64,000 nucleotides of DNA from Monodelphis domestica (Eukaryota > Chordata > Mammalia > Didelphimorphia > Didelphidae). The DNA lies in contig NC_077228.1 in NCBI RefSeq assembly GCF_027887165.1, positions 110,378,086-110,442,085 of the forward strand, in the 5' to 3' direction. Below the pieces are notes generated by a model. It ran no database searches. It worked only from the letters and a program-made list of their open reading frames with translations, and was not told the DNA's origin. Shown in pieces: positions 1-13,014 of the stretch. Each line of letters opens with the position of its first letter. Position 1 is the stretch's first letter. The position numbers and the translations under genes are program-made.

Positions 1-3000
1 CTGAACTGGGTGAATAAAAACTAGAGAGTGTGAATCTGTTTAACCTCAGTTACTATTTTAAGTTGTTAGTTTCATCAAGGACATAAACATATAGCCAACA
101 CCAGAACAGCTCAACCAATGGAATTCCCAAGGAGCTAACGTTAAAATGATTCCCCATTAGTCCCAACTGTCTCTTGCATTCATATATTCATAGACACGAA
201 AGTGCTCTTTGCTTGTTTATTCTTCACATCAAATTTCTAGATAGCCTTATTTTTTGAGCCAACACGTGCTTATCTGTTATTATAAGAGACAAAATGGGAT
301 GATGAAATATAGAAATAAATTTTAAAGCCTCATTTCAATAAGTAGTATCAATCTCCTCATACCAAATTCTTAAGCTAACAAGTATCAAAATTAACTTGAG
401 TTCATCTAATTTACCCTAGCCACAAAAAAAGTGAAAGTCTCCAAAGGCAGAAGGAAAAGAAACAATTGAAGATTGGATATAGGATTTATACTAATAATAA
501 ACTGAATAAACAGCCCTTGAATAATCAAGAATTAGCTATGTCAATGTATTTCTTATCTCTTAGAAATGCATCTCACAGATAGATTCAGTAATACTGTACA
601 GGGGAATACATAAAAAATATGCTACTGTATCACAAAAGCAATGAATGTAATGTACATAAGGCCATCTGGTAACACTGCACCAATAAACAAAAATATATGA
701 AATGTTTTTAGAAGGGACACAATTTCCCTTCACACCACAATGAATAATAAGTAACAACAGTTACAGAGAAGAAACTTGAAACCTGATACAATACAAAGTT
801 TTGTGCAATCCATCAATAGCAAGTCATAAAAATCACATTCTATACAGCACAATTTTAAAAGTTGAAATATTTAAAAACATTCTAGCCAAAATACAACACT
901 TCAAAAAGCCTAGTAGAATAATCAGTTTTGTGAATCCATTTGCCCCCCTCCCAAACAGTACAAATTCCAGAAATTATAAAACAGTAATAACCTCCACTCC
1001 CTGATCCTCAAAAGCCTTCAGTTGAAAAATTAAAAATAAAAAAAACAAAAACAAAACATTAAGTGCTTCCAGTTATGAAAACAGTACTAATAATTGTGCA
1101 TAACAGAATGACAATAGCTTCTTACCCCCCCACCCCCACCCCTTGTCCAATCATATTAGGATAGTTTGCTAGAGTTCTAGTCCAGCTTTAGGTCATCCCC
1201 AAGCCTAAACCTGCCCTAACAAAACCCTCACAGGGTGGGTTCTATCACCTAACTGATCAGGGTAGGAATATTAATAATAGCATTCATTCCAAGAATGCTC
1301 TACTCTGGCATTTCTCCTACAACTGATCAAAGGGTTAAATCAGGCAACAAAGCCAACTTCTATTCACTCAATCCATGGTCACATTTCTGTATTTTAAGAA
1401 TAGTAATTTCAATAAATCCCCTATAATTATGCTACAAGCTGATGAACAAAGTCTCAAAAGAGAAGCAAATGTAAATGAAGAATATTTTAAAATTGTTTGC
1501 CCAATCTTATACCAACATAACAGACCAGAGTATGATGATTTTTCAAAATTACTTGTTATAATAGCACTGAGTTGTTTTTTTACTTGGCAAGCAAATAGTC
1601 CACATTAAGGCCTATGACTTTGTACTTACTGGTATTTTTTTTTAAATAAGAAATTGAAATGTGCAAGGCATTAAACTTTAAAAAGTGATGTGATAACTGC
1701 AAAGTGCAGGAAAAGTTTAGTTTTAGTATAAAATATATAGCCTAGGAACCACCCTAGTCTACAGAATGAATAATATATATCCCTCTGAAAAATAGATTTT
1801 ATATATATGTATATATACATATTTAGCCAATATGCCAGAATGACTTGGAAAGAAATGTTCCAGTCTCTCAAATATTAAAAAATAAAAATTTTAACTCTGA
1901 CAAAACTGCAGATACCCAGGAGACCAGAGTCACCATCATTTAATATGTTATATCACTTTCCCATTAATATTTTGGTTTAAAAAAAAGGTTTCATTAAACA
2001 TCTTAACAGAAGTTGGTATTTCTTGGTTTTTGTAAAATGCCTAAGTTAAAACCAATATTCTCTCTCTCACAAATCAACACTCCAGTTATAACAATTTTCT
2101 GGATTCTTATTGATTTGTTTCTTAAAATATTTTTTGGAGAGATGGAAAAAAAAAAGGTAGCTCTCAGAAGAAGATTTATTTTATATTATCACCTCAAATG
2201 TGCTTACTTTACAAACCAAAACAAGATTTTCTTACCAAGAGGCTACACCCAATATCTAAAATCAAATCAAAACCATCCCTTTTCCCTTGCTTACTAGGCC
2301 ACCCACAAGAATTCTAGATTTTCAAGGTGCAAAAGCTTCAGTGGTAGTTCTTCTGATAACCTCTGAGGCAAAGCTGGGTACTTTTGTTTTTAGGAAGTAC
2401 AAGCAGCATTTGAAAAACAACCACCCACACAACCTATTTTGGACACAAAACTAAGCAAGCATATGTAACGAGATGCTTCTTTTAAAAAAGCCTTCGTCCA
2501 ACCAGTTCCTTGGCTGGAGAAGGATAATTAAAGCTAACCTCTAATTCATTTAAGTTTCTATGTATGGAAAAATTAACTCCATCAAACTACCATATGCAAG
2601 TCCCCTTGAAAAATGACGTTGTTATACTCCTAGACAAAAGATTCAATATCTGTATTCTTCCTGCTTTTTTACTGGTCTTGTAATTCATCCAGGGCTTTTT
2701 ACCTCTAACATAAGGTCCTAGATACACCATAAAAATGGCACTTCAGAAAGCATAATTCTATGTTTCAAAACCTCATTTACCATTCAACAAAGGGTAAAAG
2801 GAGAATCAGAAATAAATCAGATTGGACATGAATGATAAATAACAAAAAATATCCCTTTAGGACCTAAAAATGTTCCCTTATATCCAAACGAAATCTTCCA
2901 ATGAAACATGAAAATGGCCCATGTAAGTATACAGTAAAATAATCTGTAATTTGTAGTAAAATTATATAAAGGCTAAAAATAATTTCTAGAAATACCAGTA

Positions 3001-6000
3001 AAATGAAAATTATAGTCACATGGTTAATGGTGAGGGGGAGGAAATGGGAACACAAACTGTCAATTGCACACTTATTTTTACCCAGTTAATTTGGGCCTTC
3101 TTATTTGGCAACTTTTTAAAGAGAATGTTCAGTTTCATAAAAGTTAGTGGCACACTCATGTACAAAAATTCCAAATCTATTATGGAGATCTTTGCAGGAA
3201 AGGAAAAATCTAATAGAAGGATAATCTCCCCACAAACACCCATATCACAAAAAAGTACATGTGATTTTTTTCAAGGCTGGAAGTAATACATTAAGGACAA
3301 TACTGCATGAATGTCTATGAATGTGATTAAACCAATTGTACAAACAGCTTATTATCAGAACACAGAATCAAGAAACCAGTGCATCAGTATCAGCAAAAAG
3401 CAATGCTGTTGGACAACACTCAATACTGGGTATGCACATAAATGAAATTATATTATACCCTAGAGTTAAAGTTCTGGCACTCTAGGGTTGTTTCATTCTT
3501 TCCAAGCCTTACTGATACACAGTCTGGATATAACTAGGAATTGACCCTAGTAGAGTTTACAATGAGTCATAATTCTTGCTCTCTGAAACAACAGAATATA
3601 GGCCTAGGCCCTTAAAGGCCTTTTCCAGTTAAACTTAAGCCAATTCTGCAATATTCCCTGCATTTATTTATGAGACTGATAAACTTATTTTCCTCCTTGA
3701 ATGTAAGGAAAACTTTCTGGGCTTGCCTAGGTATCCTGTAAAGGTGCTGAACCAACAGTCCTAGAGATTCAAAGTTTTTGCAATGGAACTAGAAAAAGCA
3801 AATATTACATACAGTATTTATCTCTCTCAAGGCCACCTTATTCTGGGAAACAACAAGAAAGAAGCTTGCATGGCACCAGGATACAAGGCCTTAGTTGGTG
3901 CCAAAGGAATATTATACAGTATACAGATTTCCTAATAATACTTAACAAAGCTAACTTGTCAAATATCCTTCCCAGAAGAGCTTTAAAAATATGCTAAACA
4001 TCTATTTTACATAGTTTGGATACAGTTCTACCAGGAGGATGGAGAATGGGCAAAATGACCTTGAGCTATTTTTTGTAATTCCAGAATTATGGAAAATAAA
4101 TTAGCAGAAGTTTTCATCTCATAACATGTACCAATCCCAAATCACTGTAACACATCATTTTATGGAATAAAGATTACTAGCAACAGGCTATGATCTTATT
4201 TTTAATGTAAGGCAGTATAGTATCATTAATGAGCAAGAATACTTGGAGAAATAATGAGAACATCACTGCAAAGTAATAGGCAAAGAAAAGACAAGAAAGT
4301 CAGTCTTACAGTAGACCTCCTACTTCCCAATTCAACTAGCTTCCCTTATTTCACTTAGGCTATTGTTGCCTAATAACATTCATCCCACTAACATGATGGA
4401 TATCAGATATATCTCAGTTATATCTATTACACATCTCTATCAGCCTCCTCAATGACTACTGATCCTAAATGGGATGTTGCCTTTCTGATATTTAGATTTT
4501 CCAAAGATTCTGATACTGAGTCTTTGCCTAAAGGAGGTAGGTTAGAAACAAGGTAGTCAGCTGAGTTACAGCTGGAAATTTCTCATTTTTAAAACAGAAG
4601 CACTCCCAATGATGAAAAATATCATCATCTTCTCCTAAATAAGGATAATCACAAGAAAAGAAAGCAAATCACAAACAACCAGCTATGGCTACATACCTAA
4701 GGTTGCAGGGACAGATATATTTAAGAAAAACCAGATAAAACTGGTTTGCATTAAGCTGCCTTTAATGGTGCCATCTCTTTCCCTGGCATGCCTATGTTTA
4801 AAGACAGGAAATGCAGACACCAAGGATGTACTCTTGGAAAAAAACAATCCAATGGCTTCATTCCTCCATTAATTCATGAAAATAAAATTTTCTTTAGTGC
4901 TTAACAAGTTTAAAACTCCCAGGTAACATGTACCCCCATCATCTATTTATTACAAAGTACAAAATACTAATAAAACTAGCTCAGAAAGTGCTATTGGAGG
5001 TTTAATTTTCAGAGACGTGCAAACTAAATAATCCAAATGATTACTGCTGGTCAGCATCCTCCAGCAACCTTTCAGCATTGCTATTGCACATCTCAGGAGT
5101 GGATGGGTTCTTATGCTGATACTCCACATATGAGCCAGCAACATACCTCCAAAACTTCAAAATATAAGAAGGCAGTTCCCTGAATACATCTTTTCCCTCC
5201 ACTCCCAGTCAATCAAGCTACATATTCAATATGATCCACTAGGCAGAGAAAAAGAATTGTTAGGACAGAAGCACACCATTTCCACACCAAAATCAGGCAA
5301 GCAAGTAATGTTAGAAAAACTTGAGATCTCTGGTTACATGAGTTACTGTGAATATAATCTATAACAAAATTATGTAGCCAGCTACTTTCTCCTAATTAAA
5401 AGTTTCATACATAAGAATCTCTATACAGCATAAAAACAAATTTAAAGTGAATTTTGTGCAGCTCGAAGGTGCTGAGTTGACTTGTTTTCATCTGGAATCC
5501 TTCCTTTCTTTATCCCCAGCACAAGCAATAAGCATGCAAGTTCTCCCTCATCCCATTTAATCAATGTGATACAACCTTATGCTATCTCTAGCATTGAAAG
5601 AGAAATCGATCTGGGGAGGTTATCTGAATCTAGACTTCCAGGCCAAAAATATCAACACAGTACCCAACTATGATGCTGGCCTCAGTCCAGTTTTCTTGAA
5701 TTCTGAAAAGCCACATTCACCTCACATGGACAGGGAATGATTTCTACCACATGACTGGTGTTTGGCAAATTAAACCAGGTTCAGTGACTGAGATGAAAGT
5801 CTGCATTTCTCATTACCTGAACAACTCCAAACCAAGGCATGGGTATTCTCAAGTAAACTCCCTGCCCATTAAAAATATTCCTACAAAATAAGTAGTTCCT
5901 TACCTCATGGCTGATTTTGAGGACTTCACTTTCTATCCTTCTCTAATATCTTCAAAAATACCACAACTTCAAATTTAAAAGAAAGTAAGAAAACAATACA

Positions 6001-6995
6001 CAACAGAACCTGAGTTACTATGAACAGAAACGGGTCCTGTACTTTGGGTATCATCTTGACTGAAAAAGCCACAAATGTTCTTTCAGGTTGCTCAATTAGG
6101 CATATTAACTAAATCTATTCTAAGTTTTCGATAATGCAGCATCCTCCTCCCACTAGCCTATTCTTCATCCACAGTACTGTATTCAGCGGGTACTGAACTA
6201 GACCACCCAGAGCACAGCATAGTCAATGTTTCTGTGCTAGATGCAGAGTCCCATCTTCTCAGTCTTCTAGGCACTGTCTTATAAATCAGAGCCCATCACT
6301 CCAAGTTGAGTCCCCTGAGGGTGAAGCAGAAACATAGGATCCCATATTTGAATGACAGGTTCAGACAAAATCAACCATGGCTTATGGTAACTGAGAGATT
6401 CACCCTGAAGAAATGTAAACTAGATGCCTCTTTCTGGGTTGCTGACATATACTACAATTCACTGCAAAACTGCAAGTCTCCCCAGGAATGCTGTTAAAGT
6501 CTCATTCTGTATGAAGAAGGAATGTTTCTTTGTCACTTATCAGTTATAACTGACAGCATATTCTTTGTGGTTTGAGAGAGGACACCAAGAGTCTCAAGGT
6601 GTAGTCAGTTTCATCCATCTGATGGTTTCTTGAAATAATCTATTCCAAGGGTTAATCTCTTTCCTGCCAATAGAACCCCGTAGCCAAAATATCATTTTTG
6701 TTCTCATCTGCTCATATCAAAACACTATTCCATCTCTCTATTTCCCAAAATTAAGAGGGAGGATAAAGAAAAGGAGAGGCAAAAGGGCCGGGTGGAGTCT
6801 AGACTCCAATTAAGGCGTTTCCATACATAGTCCCTACTTGAGGCCTATCAAAGAAAACTCTGAAAAGGCATTTTAAAAGGAATGGCAAAAATCACAATAG
6901 TCCATTATCAGCATTGTGGAATTGCAAACTGCTCATCATGCTGAATATGTCTGTGTCTTCTTTGCTCTTTAGTTCTCTTTTCACAAGTGCATGTG
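1..6995 (-). other. ELK4: Putative long 3' UTR of ELK4 and downstream sequence
   Basis: Everything from the ELK4 stop codon to the left edge is AT-rich, has no open frame worth calling and no SINE, L1 or LTR that I recognise. This contrasts sharply with the repeat-dense DNA from 7.55 kb on. A long 3' UTR under selection would explain the lack of insertions. Minus-strand AATAAA hexamers occur at 4946-4951, 3663-3668, 2175-2180 and 216-221, so several 3' ends are possible; I cannot choose between them. In human the convergent gene MFSD4A lies beyond ELK4 and part of its 3' end could be here, but I saw no exon of it. The true UTR end is unknown, and it may stop well before position 1. Confidence 0.5.
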
Positions 6996-7094
6996 CTATG
7001 TTTTTTGCAGATCTGGAGAAAAGGGGCCAGGTGTGGATGGTCCATCCAGGCTAGACAGAGTAAATGACCCATGACTGTTCAGGACAGAAGGAAA
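6996..7094 (-). CDS. ELK4: ELK4 coding exon 5 (C-terminus and stop)
   Basis: The exon follows a pyrimidine-rich acceptor ending CAG at 7095-7097 and encodes the last 32 residues, beginning FPSVLNSHG and ending SPDLQKT, then a TAG stop at 6996-6998. It matches the human ELK4 C-terminus almost residue for residue. Its first two codons complete the FQFP motif (residues 399-402), which is the ERK-docking DEF motif of ternary complex factors, so an intron splits that docking site. The reading phase is 0 and agrees with the upstream exon. The 3' UTR continues directly from here. Confidence 0.95.
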   Translation of the reverse strand, partial: FPSVLNSHGSFTLSSLDGPSTPGPFSPDLQKT

Positions 7095-7554
7095 CTGAGA
7101 AAGAAAATAAAACACATTATAATCTTATCCTCAATCCCAACTTTCAATCTCTATCTCTACTGAACTCCTAAGGCAGAATACAACAGTTTCTGCAGTGTCT
7201 TTAATAGGACCAATTTCTTGCCAAAAGCAGTTACTGTTTATCATCAAAGCACATACCCTGACTATAGAAACTTAATTTTTTTTGTTTCTCTCATAAAATT
7301 CAAATAATAATACTTTTAAACCCACTGTCCTATAATGGAAATTGAAACCAGAAATATATTTTTCCAATTTTAGGCCACTCTACTAAAATATTGCCTTTTT
7401 TAAAGGAGTAAAAATATAACTAGGGAGAGACGTGTATATTTAGGAGGGGAAAAAAACAGACTACTGTATTATAGGCTGCACCAGACAGTCTCCCTCTATT
7501 TAAGTTGATTTTCTTAACTGTGATAAAGTTAGAAAGCAATTGATAACAGCAAGA

Positions 7555-7790
7555 GAGGCAGCTAGGTGGCTAAAGCACTGGACCTGTAGACAAAAAGACC
7601 TGAGTTCAAACCTACCTCAGATACTATGTGGCCAGGTCATTTAATCCCTATCTCAGTTTCCTCAAATGTAAAAACAGGTAAAATAAAACACCTACACCTC
7701 ACAGGGTTGTTGTGAGGACTAAAAAAGAAAAGATATCTAAAGCACTTTGTAAACCTGAAGTGCTGTACTAGGTACCCCAAAATTCTTAAT
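7555..7790 (+). repeat. tRNA-derived SINE with an L2-like tail (THER1/MIR relative), ELK4 intron 4
   Basis: The 5' part has the SINE core words (cagctaggtggc, ctgagttcaaac). The 3' part reads ctcagtttcctca, then ttgttgtgaggac, then aaagcactttgtaaac, which is the L2-type tail of MIR and THER1 elements. It lies in antisense orientation to ELK4. Confidence 0.7.
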
Positions 7791-7845
7791 ACAGTCTAGA
7801 AGGGTTTATTTAAAGCTTTAAAAAAAAATTTTTTTTAAGCTTTTT

Positions 7846-8045
7846 AAAAAGCACCTTACCTTTCATGTTAGAATCAATACGGTGTATTTGTTCCAAGACA
7901 GAAGAGTGGTAAGGGGTAGGCAAAGGGAGTTAAGTGACTTGCCCAGGGTCACAAAGCTAGGATGTGTCTGAGATCAGATTTGAGCCTAAGACCTCCTGTA
8001 TCTAGGCCTAGCTCTCAATCCACTGAACCACCCAGCTGTCCCTAA
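7846..8045 (-). repeat. WSINE1/SINE1_MD-type SINE, ELK4 intron 4
   Basis: Reverse-oriented copy with a recognisable core (gacttgcccagggtcaca) and 5' end (ccacccagctgtccc). The left flank at 7812-7845 is a near-perfect A/T palindrome (aaagctttaaaa with its complement), and a related aagcttttaaagctta follows the SINE. The insertion therefore seems to have landed in, or duplicated, an AAGCTTT-rich target. Confidence 0.8.
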
Positions 8046-8577
8046 AAAAAAAGCTTTTAAAGCTTAAAACTGCACTAAGATTTAAGCTGTATAAAGGCTA
8101 GCCATCATATATTAATTTTATTTGTTTTCCTTATCCTTTATAATCAATAAATAATAATCTAATCAATAAAACACCAAAGGAGCAGTTAAATAATCAAAAA
8201 GAAGAAGAGAGGAGGAGGAAGAGGAGAAATGGGACTGGATAATCATTAAAATGGATAACCAATTCCTGAATCATTATGAATTGAATATATTTCTGGATCA
8301 GTAAGTATATTTAATATCTATTCTTTCAGGGAAAATATAGAATGCAAAACCTAACTTTTTTTTTAAACAGAATAAAGGCCAAAGACCTCAAGTTGTCTTT
8401 TCCAACTATCAGGATATTTAGTATATTCAATCTGCTAATACCCTTAGCTATATTCACCAAAAAAAAAAAAAGAGGCCCTTTTAGTTCAAAAAATTGAGAG
8501 AGTTTTGAGAAGAATCATCCCAGCTAATGAAGTATTTACTAGTTCCAGGTGACTTAAATTCATATCATATGAAACAA

Positions 8578-8768
8578 GGGACAACTAGGTGGTTCAATAG
8601 AGAGCCAGGTCTAAAGATGGGAGGTCCTAGGTTCAAATCTGGCCTCATATTTCCTAGCTCTGTGACTCTGGGTAAGTCTTAACCCCAATTACCCAACCCT
8701 TATCACTGTTCCCTTGGAACCAATACTTAGTATTGATTCTAAGATGGAAGGTAAAGATTTTTTTTTAA
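8578..8768 (+). repeat. WSINE1/SINE1_MD-type SINE, ELK4 intron 4
   Basis: Near full-length copy running from the gggacaactaggtgg start through ttcaaatctggcctca to the tail ctaagatggaaggtaaaga and a T/A-rich end. It lies antisense to ELK4, about 250 bp downstream of the exon 4 donor. Confidence 0.85.
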
Positions 8769-9016
8769 TGAAATAACAAAAGAAAGGAATTTGCTATGAA
8801 GTGAGTATTTATCACAGCAACTGGTTTTCTGTTACTTTACAAGACTAACAATAGAGCTTCAAATGAGTGTTAAAGACTCCAAAACATATGGATTAATTAC
8901 AAGTTGAATCATGAACAATGTTACACTGTATTCTTGCCCTGGTTCTCAATTTTAGACTTGCCCTCATTAGAGAAATCCTGACTGCTAAAAATGATGAAAT
9001 GCAGTATTTAATTTAC

Positions 9017-9133
9017 CTGGAAAAGGGTGTTAGCACCTTGCAGTCTGGCTGGACTTAAAGGAGCAACAGGACTCAGAGTGCTCCAAAAGTGTATACTGGA
9101 GAGCAAGGGACTTGGTGTCAGTAAGATAGGAGT
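9017..9133 (-). CDS. ELK4: ELK4 coding exon 4 (transactivation C-domain)
   Basis: This 117-nt exon encodes residues 362-400, from [17 protein letters not shown] to NTLFQ. The acceptor is ttacag before position 9133 and the donor is GTAAAT at 9016-9011. The segment is the MAPK-regulated C-box of ternary complex factors. The two SP sites in [11 protein letters not shown] (Ser382 and Ser388 here) correspond by alignment to human Ser381 and Ser387, the main ERK-phosphorylated residues. The exon ends inside the FxFP docking motif. The sequence is essentially identical to human over the exon, and the phase is 0 on both sides. Confidence 0.96.
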
Positions 9134-9970
9134 CTGTAATACACAAGATAGAAATATTTACCAAATAAAATCACTAATTTTCCAAGTAGTATCACATATA
9201 TAATAGCCCAAAGCAGAAACTATTCTTCAAATCCAAAAAACACATAAAAGGCAAAACCCCATCGTCACTTTAATAGCCCAAGAAAAATAAAAGCAACAAT
9301 AACATCTTTCTCTTTCTTTCCAGGGGCTTCCCCAAGTAAGAGAACAAACTGATCTATTGGTTTTTTTTAGCAAGTGAAAAAGAACAGGAGGTAAGACTGA
9401 TAAAGGCATATTTTCTCCTTAATGAAGAGAAAGCCTGAAACTAACATGGGAGTAATCCACCTATAAAAATGTTATGTGGGATGAGCAAATTAGTGAATAT
9501 CTAATGTAACTATGCAAACCTGTTACATAATATCATACTGGTAATTTTTAAGAGTTCTCAGTACCTATTATTTTCCAACACTAAAATTTAACTACAAAAA
9601 AGACAGTGTTAGAAAATACACTTAGTGCTCCTGGTCTTTGCCAACATATCCAATTTTACAGGAAAAAAAAAAGAAGCCTTTATTTACTTGAGGAAGGGAT
9701 CCAAAAGGGTTGCCTGCCTTTAAAACAACATCTGACATTCTTTTTTATACCAAAACTTTTGTGAGTAGTTGTATAGCCCAAGTAAGTAAAAAGAAGATGG
9801 AGTTGAACAATAAGTATGACTCAAAGGGTCATACTTAACCGTTCCAATGACTATAAGGTAAATCAGAAGGGTGTATTGTAGCAGACTGATAGCTTAAACT
9901 GTAGTTAAGTTTTTTCATTTAAGTTGTATAAAAGCAAACAATCCTGACATCAAAAGAAGAGAAGAGCTAC

Positions 9971-10846
9971 CTGTGAAAAAAGTGCAGGAGTAAGAGAAGC
10001 TGTAGGGAGAGAGGGACTCAGTATCCCCAGGGGGCTTGGATCACTTCCTGTGATCACCAGAGTAGGTGCCAGCTCTAGCCCTTTGGGTTTCTTGGACCTT
10101 GATGAATGATTTGTGCTCTCTTTCTCTAGCAGTGCTAACTCCTGGTCTTTGGCCTCCAATGAAAAGTTCTGAGAGAGACTCACAGAAGCCACTGAGTCAA
10201 TGTCTGTGTCAATGTCTAGGTCTGCATTAGGACTCAAGGGTGGTGAAGGTGATCTGGAGGGATCCTGCAAAGAGGGAGATATGGAAGAAACAGGAGGTGT
10301 GGTGGTAAAAGTTGTCGTAATATTGGGTATGGAAGGTGGAGTTTCTGGAGAAGCCAACTTTTGAGGAACTAGAGTCTCCAAGGCTTGTAGAGTTTCTTCT
10401 GAAGCTGTAGAAATAGTTGGGCCAGCTGAAATGGTAGAAGGAATAGGTGCAATTGATGACTTTTTAGAGGGTGTCGTCACAAATTTGATGACTGAAGGTG
10501 TTGGCTCCTGAGGAGATTTTTTTTCTGCCAGTTTCTCCGCTGGATTCTCAATTTTTATAGGCTTGAAAAGTTTTACATTGGAAGAGTTCAAAGAGTTGAG
10601 AGTAAATGAAGAGTAGAGGCCAGAATGTATATAATCATTGCGGCTAGATGCCTTGGCACATGGCTGAGGCGGCTTCTCTTTCCCTCCATTTTCCAAATCT
10701 TTTGAATTGGTGATGACTTCATTGAAGCCTGAAGTTTCACAGTCTCCCTCAATCCTTCCCACAGCCATTGGATCCATGTTCAAAATCTCTGGATAAGAGA
10801 CAAACTTGTACACAAACTTCTGACCATTCACTTTTTTGATGATATT
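9971..10846 (-). CDS. ELK4: ELK4 coding exon 3 (end of ETS domain, B-box, central region)
   Basis: Large 876-nt exon encoding residues 70-361. The acceptor is tgcctacag before 10846 and the donor GTAGCT begins at 9970. It starts NIIKKVNGQKFVYKFV, which finishes the ETS domain. The SRF-contacting B-box (NDYIHSGLYSSFTLNSLNSS, about residues 139-158) is unchanged from the family. A sumoylation-type IKIE sits near Lys167. The central part is Ser/Thr/Pro-rich and diverges more from human. The end, KGLELAPTLVITGSDPSP and GILSPSLPTASLTPALFSQ, is the D-domain and the start of the activation region. The acidic run DIDTDIDSVAS is conserved. The open frame past the donor into the intron is a read-on and not protein. 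Confidence 0.96.
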
Positions 10847-11826
10847 CTGTAGGCAAATAAAATAAGTACATTCTTATACATCCCCCATTAGTTTACTTTC
10901 TATTCTTCTTAGGACAAGTTGCCAAAATACTTCTTAGATATAGGAGATTCCCCAGTAGAGGATTTTTCAAAATGCAAGAAAGGAAAATGTACAAACATCT
11001 GAATTATCATATAAATAATGCCAATGCCACTGGCATTCTGCATAAAATCTGGATTATTTTAACATTCAAAACCACCCAAATCACAATCAGATCAAAAATC
11101 TCTAGATTTCTGATCTCAAATATAGTTCTACACATGTAAAACCACACATGTTCTGAGAAAGCCAAAAAAGTAATCATAATCAAAACATTACACTCCTATT
11201 AAGGTTCCCACTTACCTCACAAACCCAGGTAATTTCTTATCTAGTAAAATTACATAGAAGAAGCAACAGGACAAACCACTTGGCATTGCTTAACACAAAA
11301 TAGATATGCAGTAAACATATGCAGAACTATTCTTTGATCCAATAATTTTATCTCAGTTATCAAAATGTACTTTAAAGAAATATAAGTAAAATAAGAAGTA
11401 TATTTTAACAAAGAATGTAATTCTATAATGTTATTAATATACTGATTCCATGCTCTACGGATTAAAATAAGAATTAAAGGGAAGGTCAGATACAGGTACA
11501 AACATGGTACACTAACAAATCAAGTTATAAAAATGCAAAAAATCATTATCTAGCTGCAAGAGCCCAAATTACTTTTGTTATATCCTAATCCTATATTCAC
11601 TTTCTTTGTTTAAACATAATTAAACCAGTAACAGTACTGAGGGGTGGGGAAGATAATATGAAATACAAACCTGCAGAAATATAGCTGGAACATGAGAGCT
11701 CTTAATCCTAAATTAAAAACTACAAAGATTCCATATCAACTTCTTTAAAATAAAAAAATAAGATATTAAAGAAACAATCCTTCATTGAGAACTGTTTAAG
11801 GAATCAAGAATTAGGATTTAGATTAC

Positions 11827-12042
11827 CTTTACATAGTAGTATCTGAGAGCTCGACTTAACTTGTCATAATTCATGCTTGGTTTGTTCTTGCGGATCCCCC
11901 AGAGTCGAGCCACCTCCTCTGCTTGCAAAAGTTTGAATTCCCCATCATTAGAGGTCCAACAGATCATATGCTTGTTCTGAGGCTCCTGAAGGAGCTGAAG
12001 AAGGAACTGCCACAGTGTAATAGCACTGTCCATAGCAGTCAG
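11827..12042 (-). CDS. ELK4: ELK4 exon 2: start codon and ETS DNA-binding domain
   Basis: Exon 2 runs from 12042 (acceptor: a T-run then CAG) to 11827 (donor GTAATC). The first nine bases are 5' UTR and the ATG is at 12033-12031; coding residues are 1-69. The protein starts [15 protein letters not shown] and ends at RALRYYYVK. It carries the ETS signature: the tryptophan repeats LWQFLL, ICWTS and ARLWG, and the DNA-contacting recognition helix [14 protein letters not shown] with its two arginines. ETS factors of this subfamily (ELK1, ELK3, ELK4) bind GGAA cores next to CArG boxes together with SRF and drive immediate-early genes. The start is fixed by homology and by the short leader after the acceptor. 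With exons 3-5 the protein is 432 residues; human is 431. Confidence 0.97.
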
Positions 12043-13014
12043 CTGAAAAAAAAAAGAGGACAAAAATAAGATATAAAATGACAAGAAAAAGTTAGCCTTC
12101 CCAATAGGAAATAGGGGAAATTATATTATTCCTACAAATTGTAGGAGTCAAAATAATGACTGCCAATTGAAAAAAAGGCCTTTTCTATAAATCCTATCTT
12201 AAAGCCTCACTGCTATAATATTTTGGGAGATTTTAATCTTGGCATCTACTAAATGCAATAGGTTGTCCTGAGGAAAATAACTGTCCATTCTCTCCCTTTT
12301 TAACCACACCCCCCCCATCAAATGTCCCAGCTTTAATTTATGAATAAATAGGTAACACTGGTGACTCAAACATCATATTCCTTAGTTTTATTCCATAAAA
12401 TCATCATTCCATAGTGCTCCACAAGAATCACACATATAAATATAAAAAGGTATTTATTTGATCATCTGAACCTTTTAAAAGAAGAAAAATTTTCAAAACC
12501 TCAAGTTTTAAGATCTCTTTCTGATGACAGCTCCTTTCTTCAGATGGTGAAGCAACTTGGAAATTCTCCCATGATTCATCATTCATACCATAAAACTTCA
12601 AAACTGTCTGCTAGAAAGATCATCTTCTTTATAGAAGAAACCTGGGCCTAATATACACTCCCAGGAAGCCAGTAATTACAAAAGTTCACAAATAAGTTAA
12701 CTTGAAATGTACTTATCCTCATCATCTAGAATTAAAATCTGAGCAAGTTAACATCATCAATGTAATGTTTAAACATAAGCAAAACCAATTCTATCAGTTA
12801 TCACTTAACACTATTATCAAGTATAGTATGTTATGGGAAGTTAAATGCTCTAAATCATTCATTAAGGCAGTTTGGGTCCCTGAGTTGTAATTAAATTTCA
12901 AGAAATATTTATTTTTCATTCATTGTGTGAAAGACACCATGCAAGGTGCTACAAAGAGGCAATAAGCAGTGAAAATTCTGATCAGAATTCTTTAAGTTCA
13001 AAACTATTCTTTTG

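Noticed and set aside
1-6995. Exons of MFSD4A, the convergent neighbour in human
   Set aside because: No frame resembling a transporter was seen on the plus strand. Only a non-coding 3' end could be here, and I cannot show it.
11818-12084. Longer ETS protein starting [14 protein letters not shown] upstream of MDSAIT
   Set aside because: The extra residues come from the intronic pyrimidine tract before the acceptor at 12043-12045. The family start is MDSAIT.
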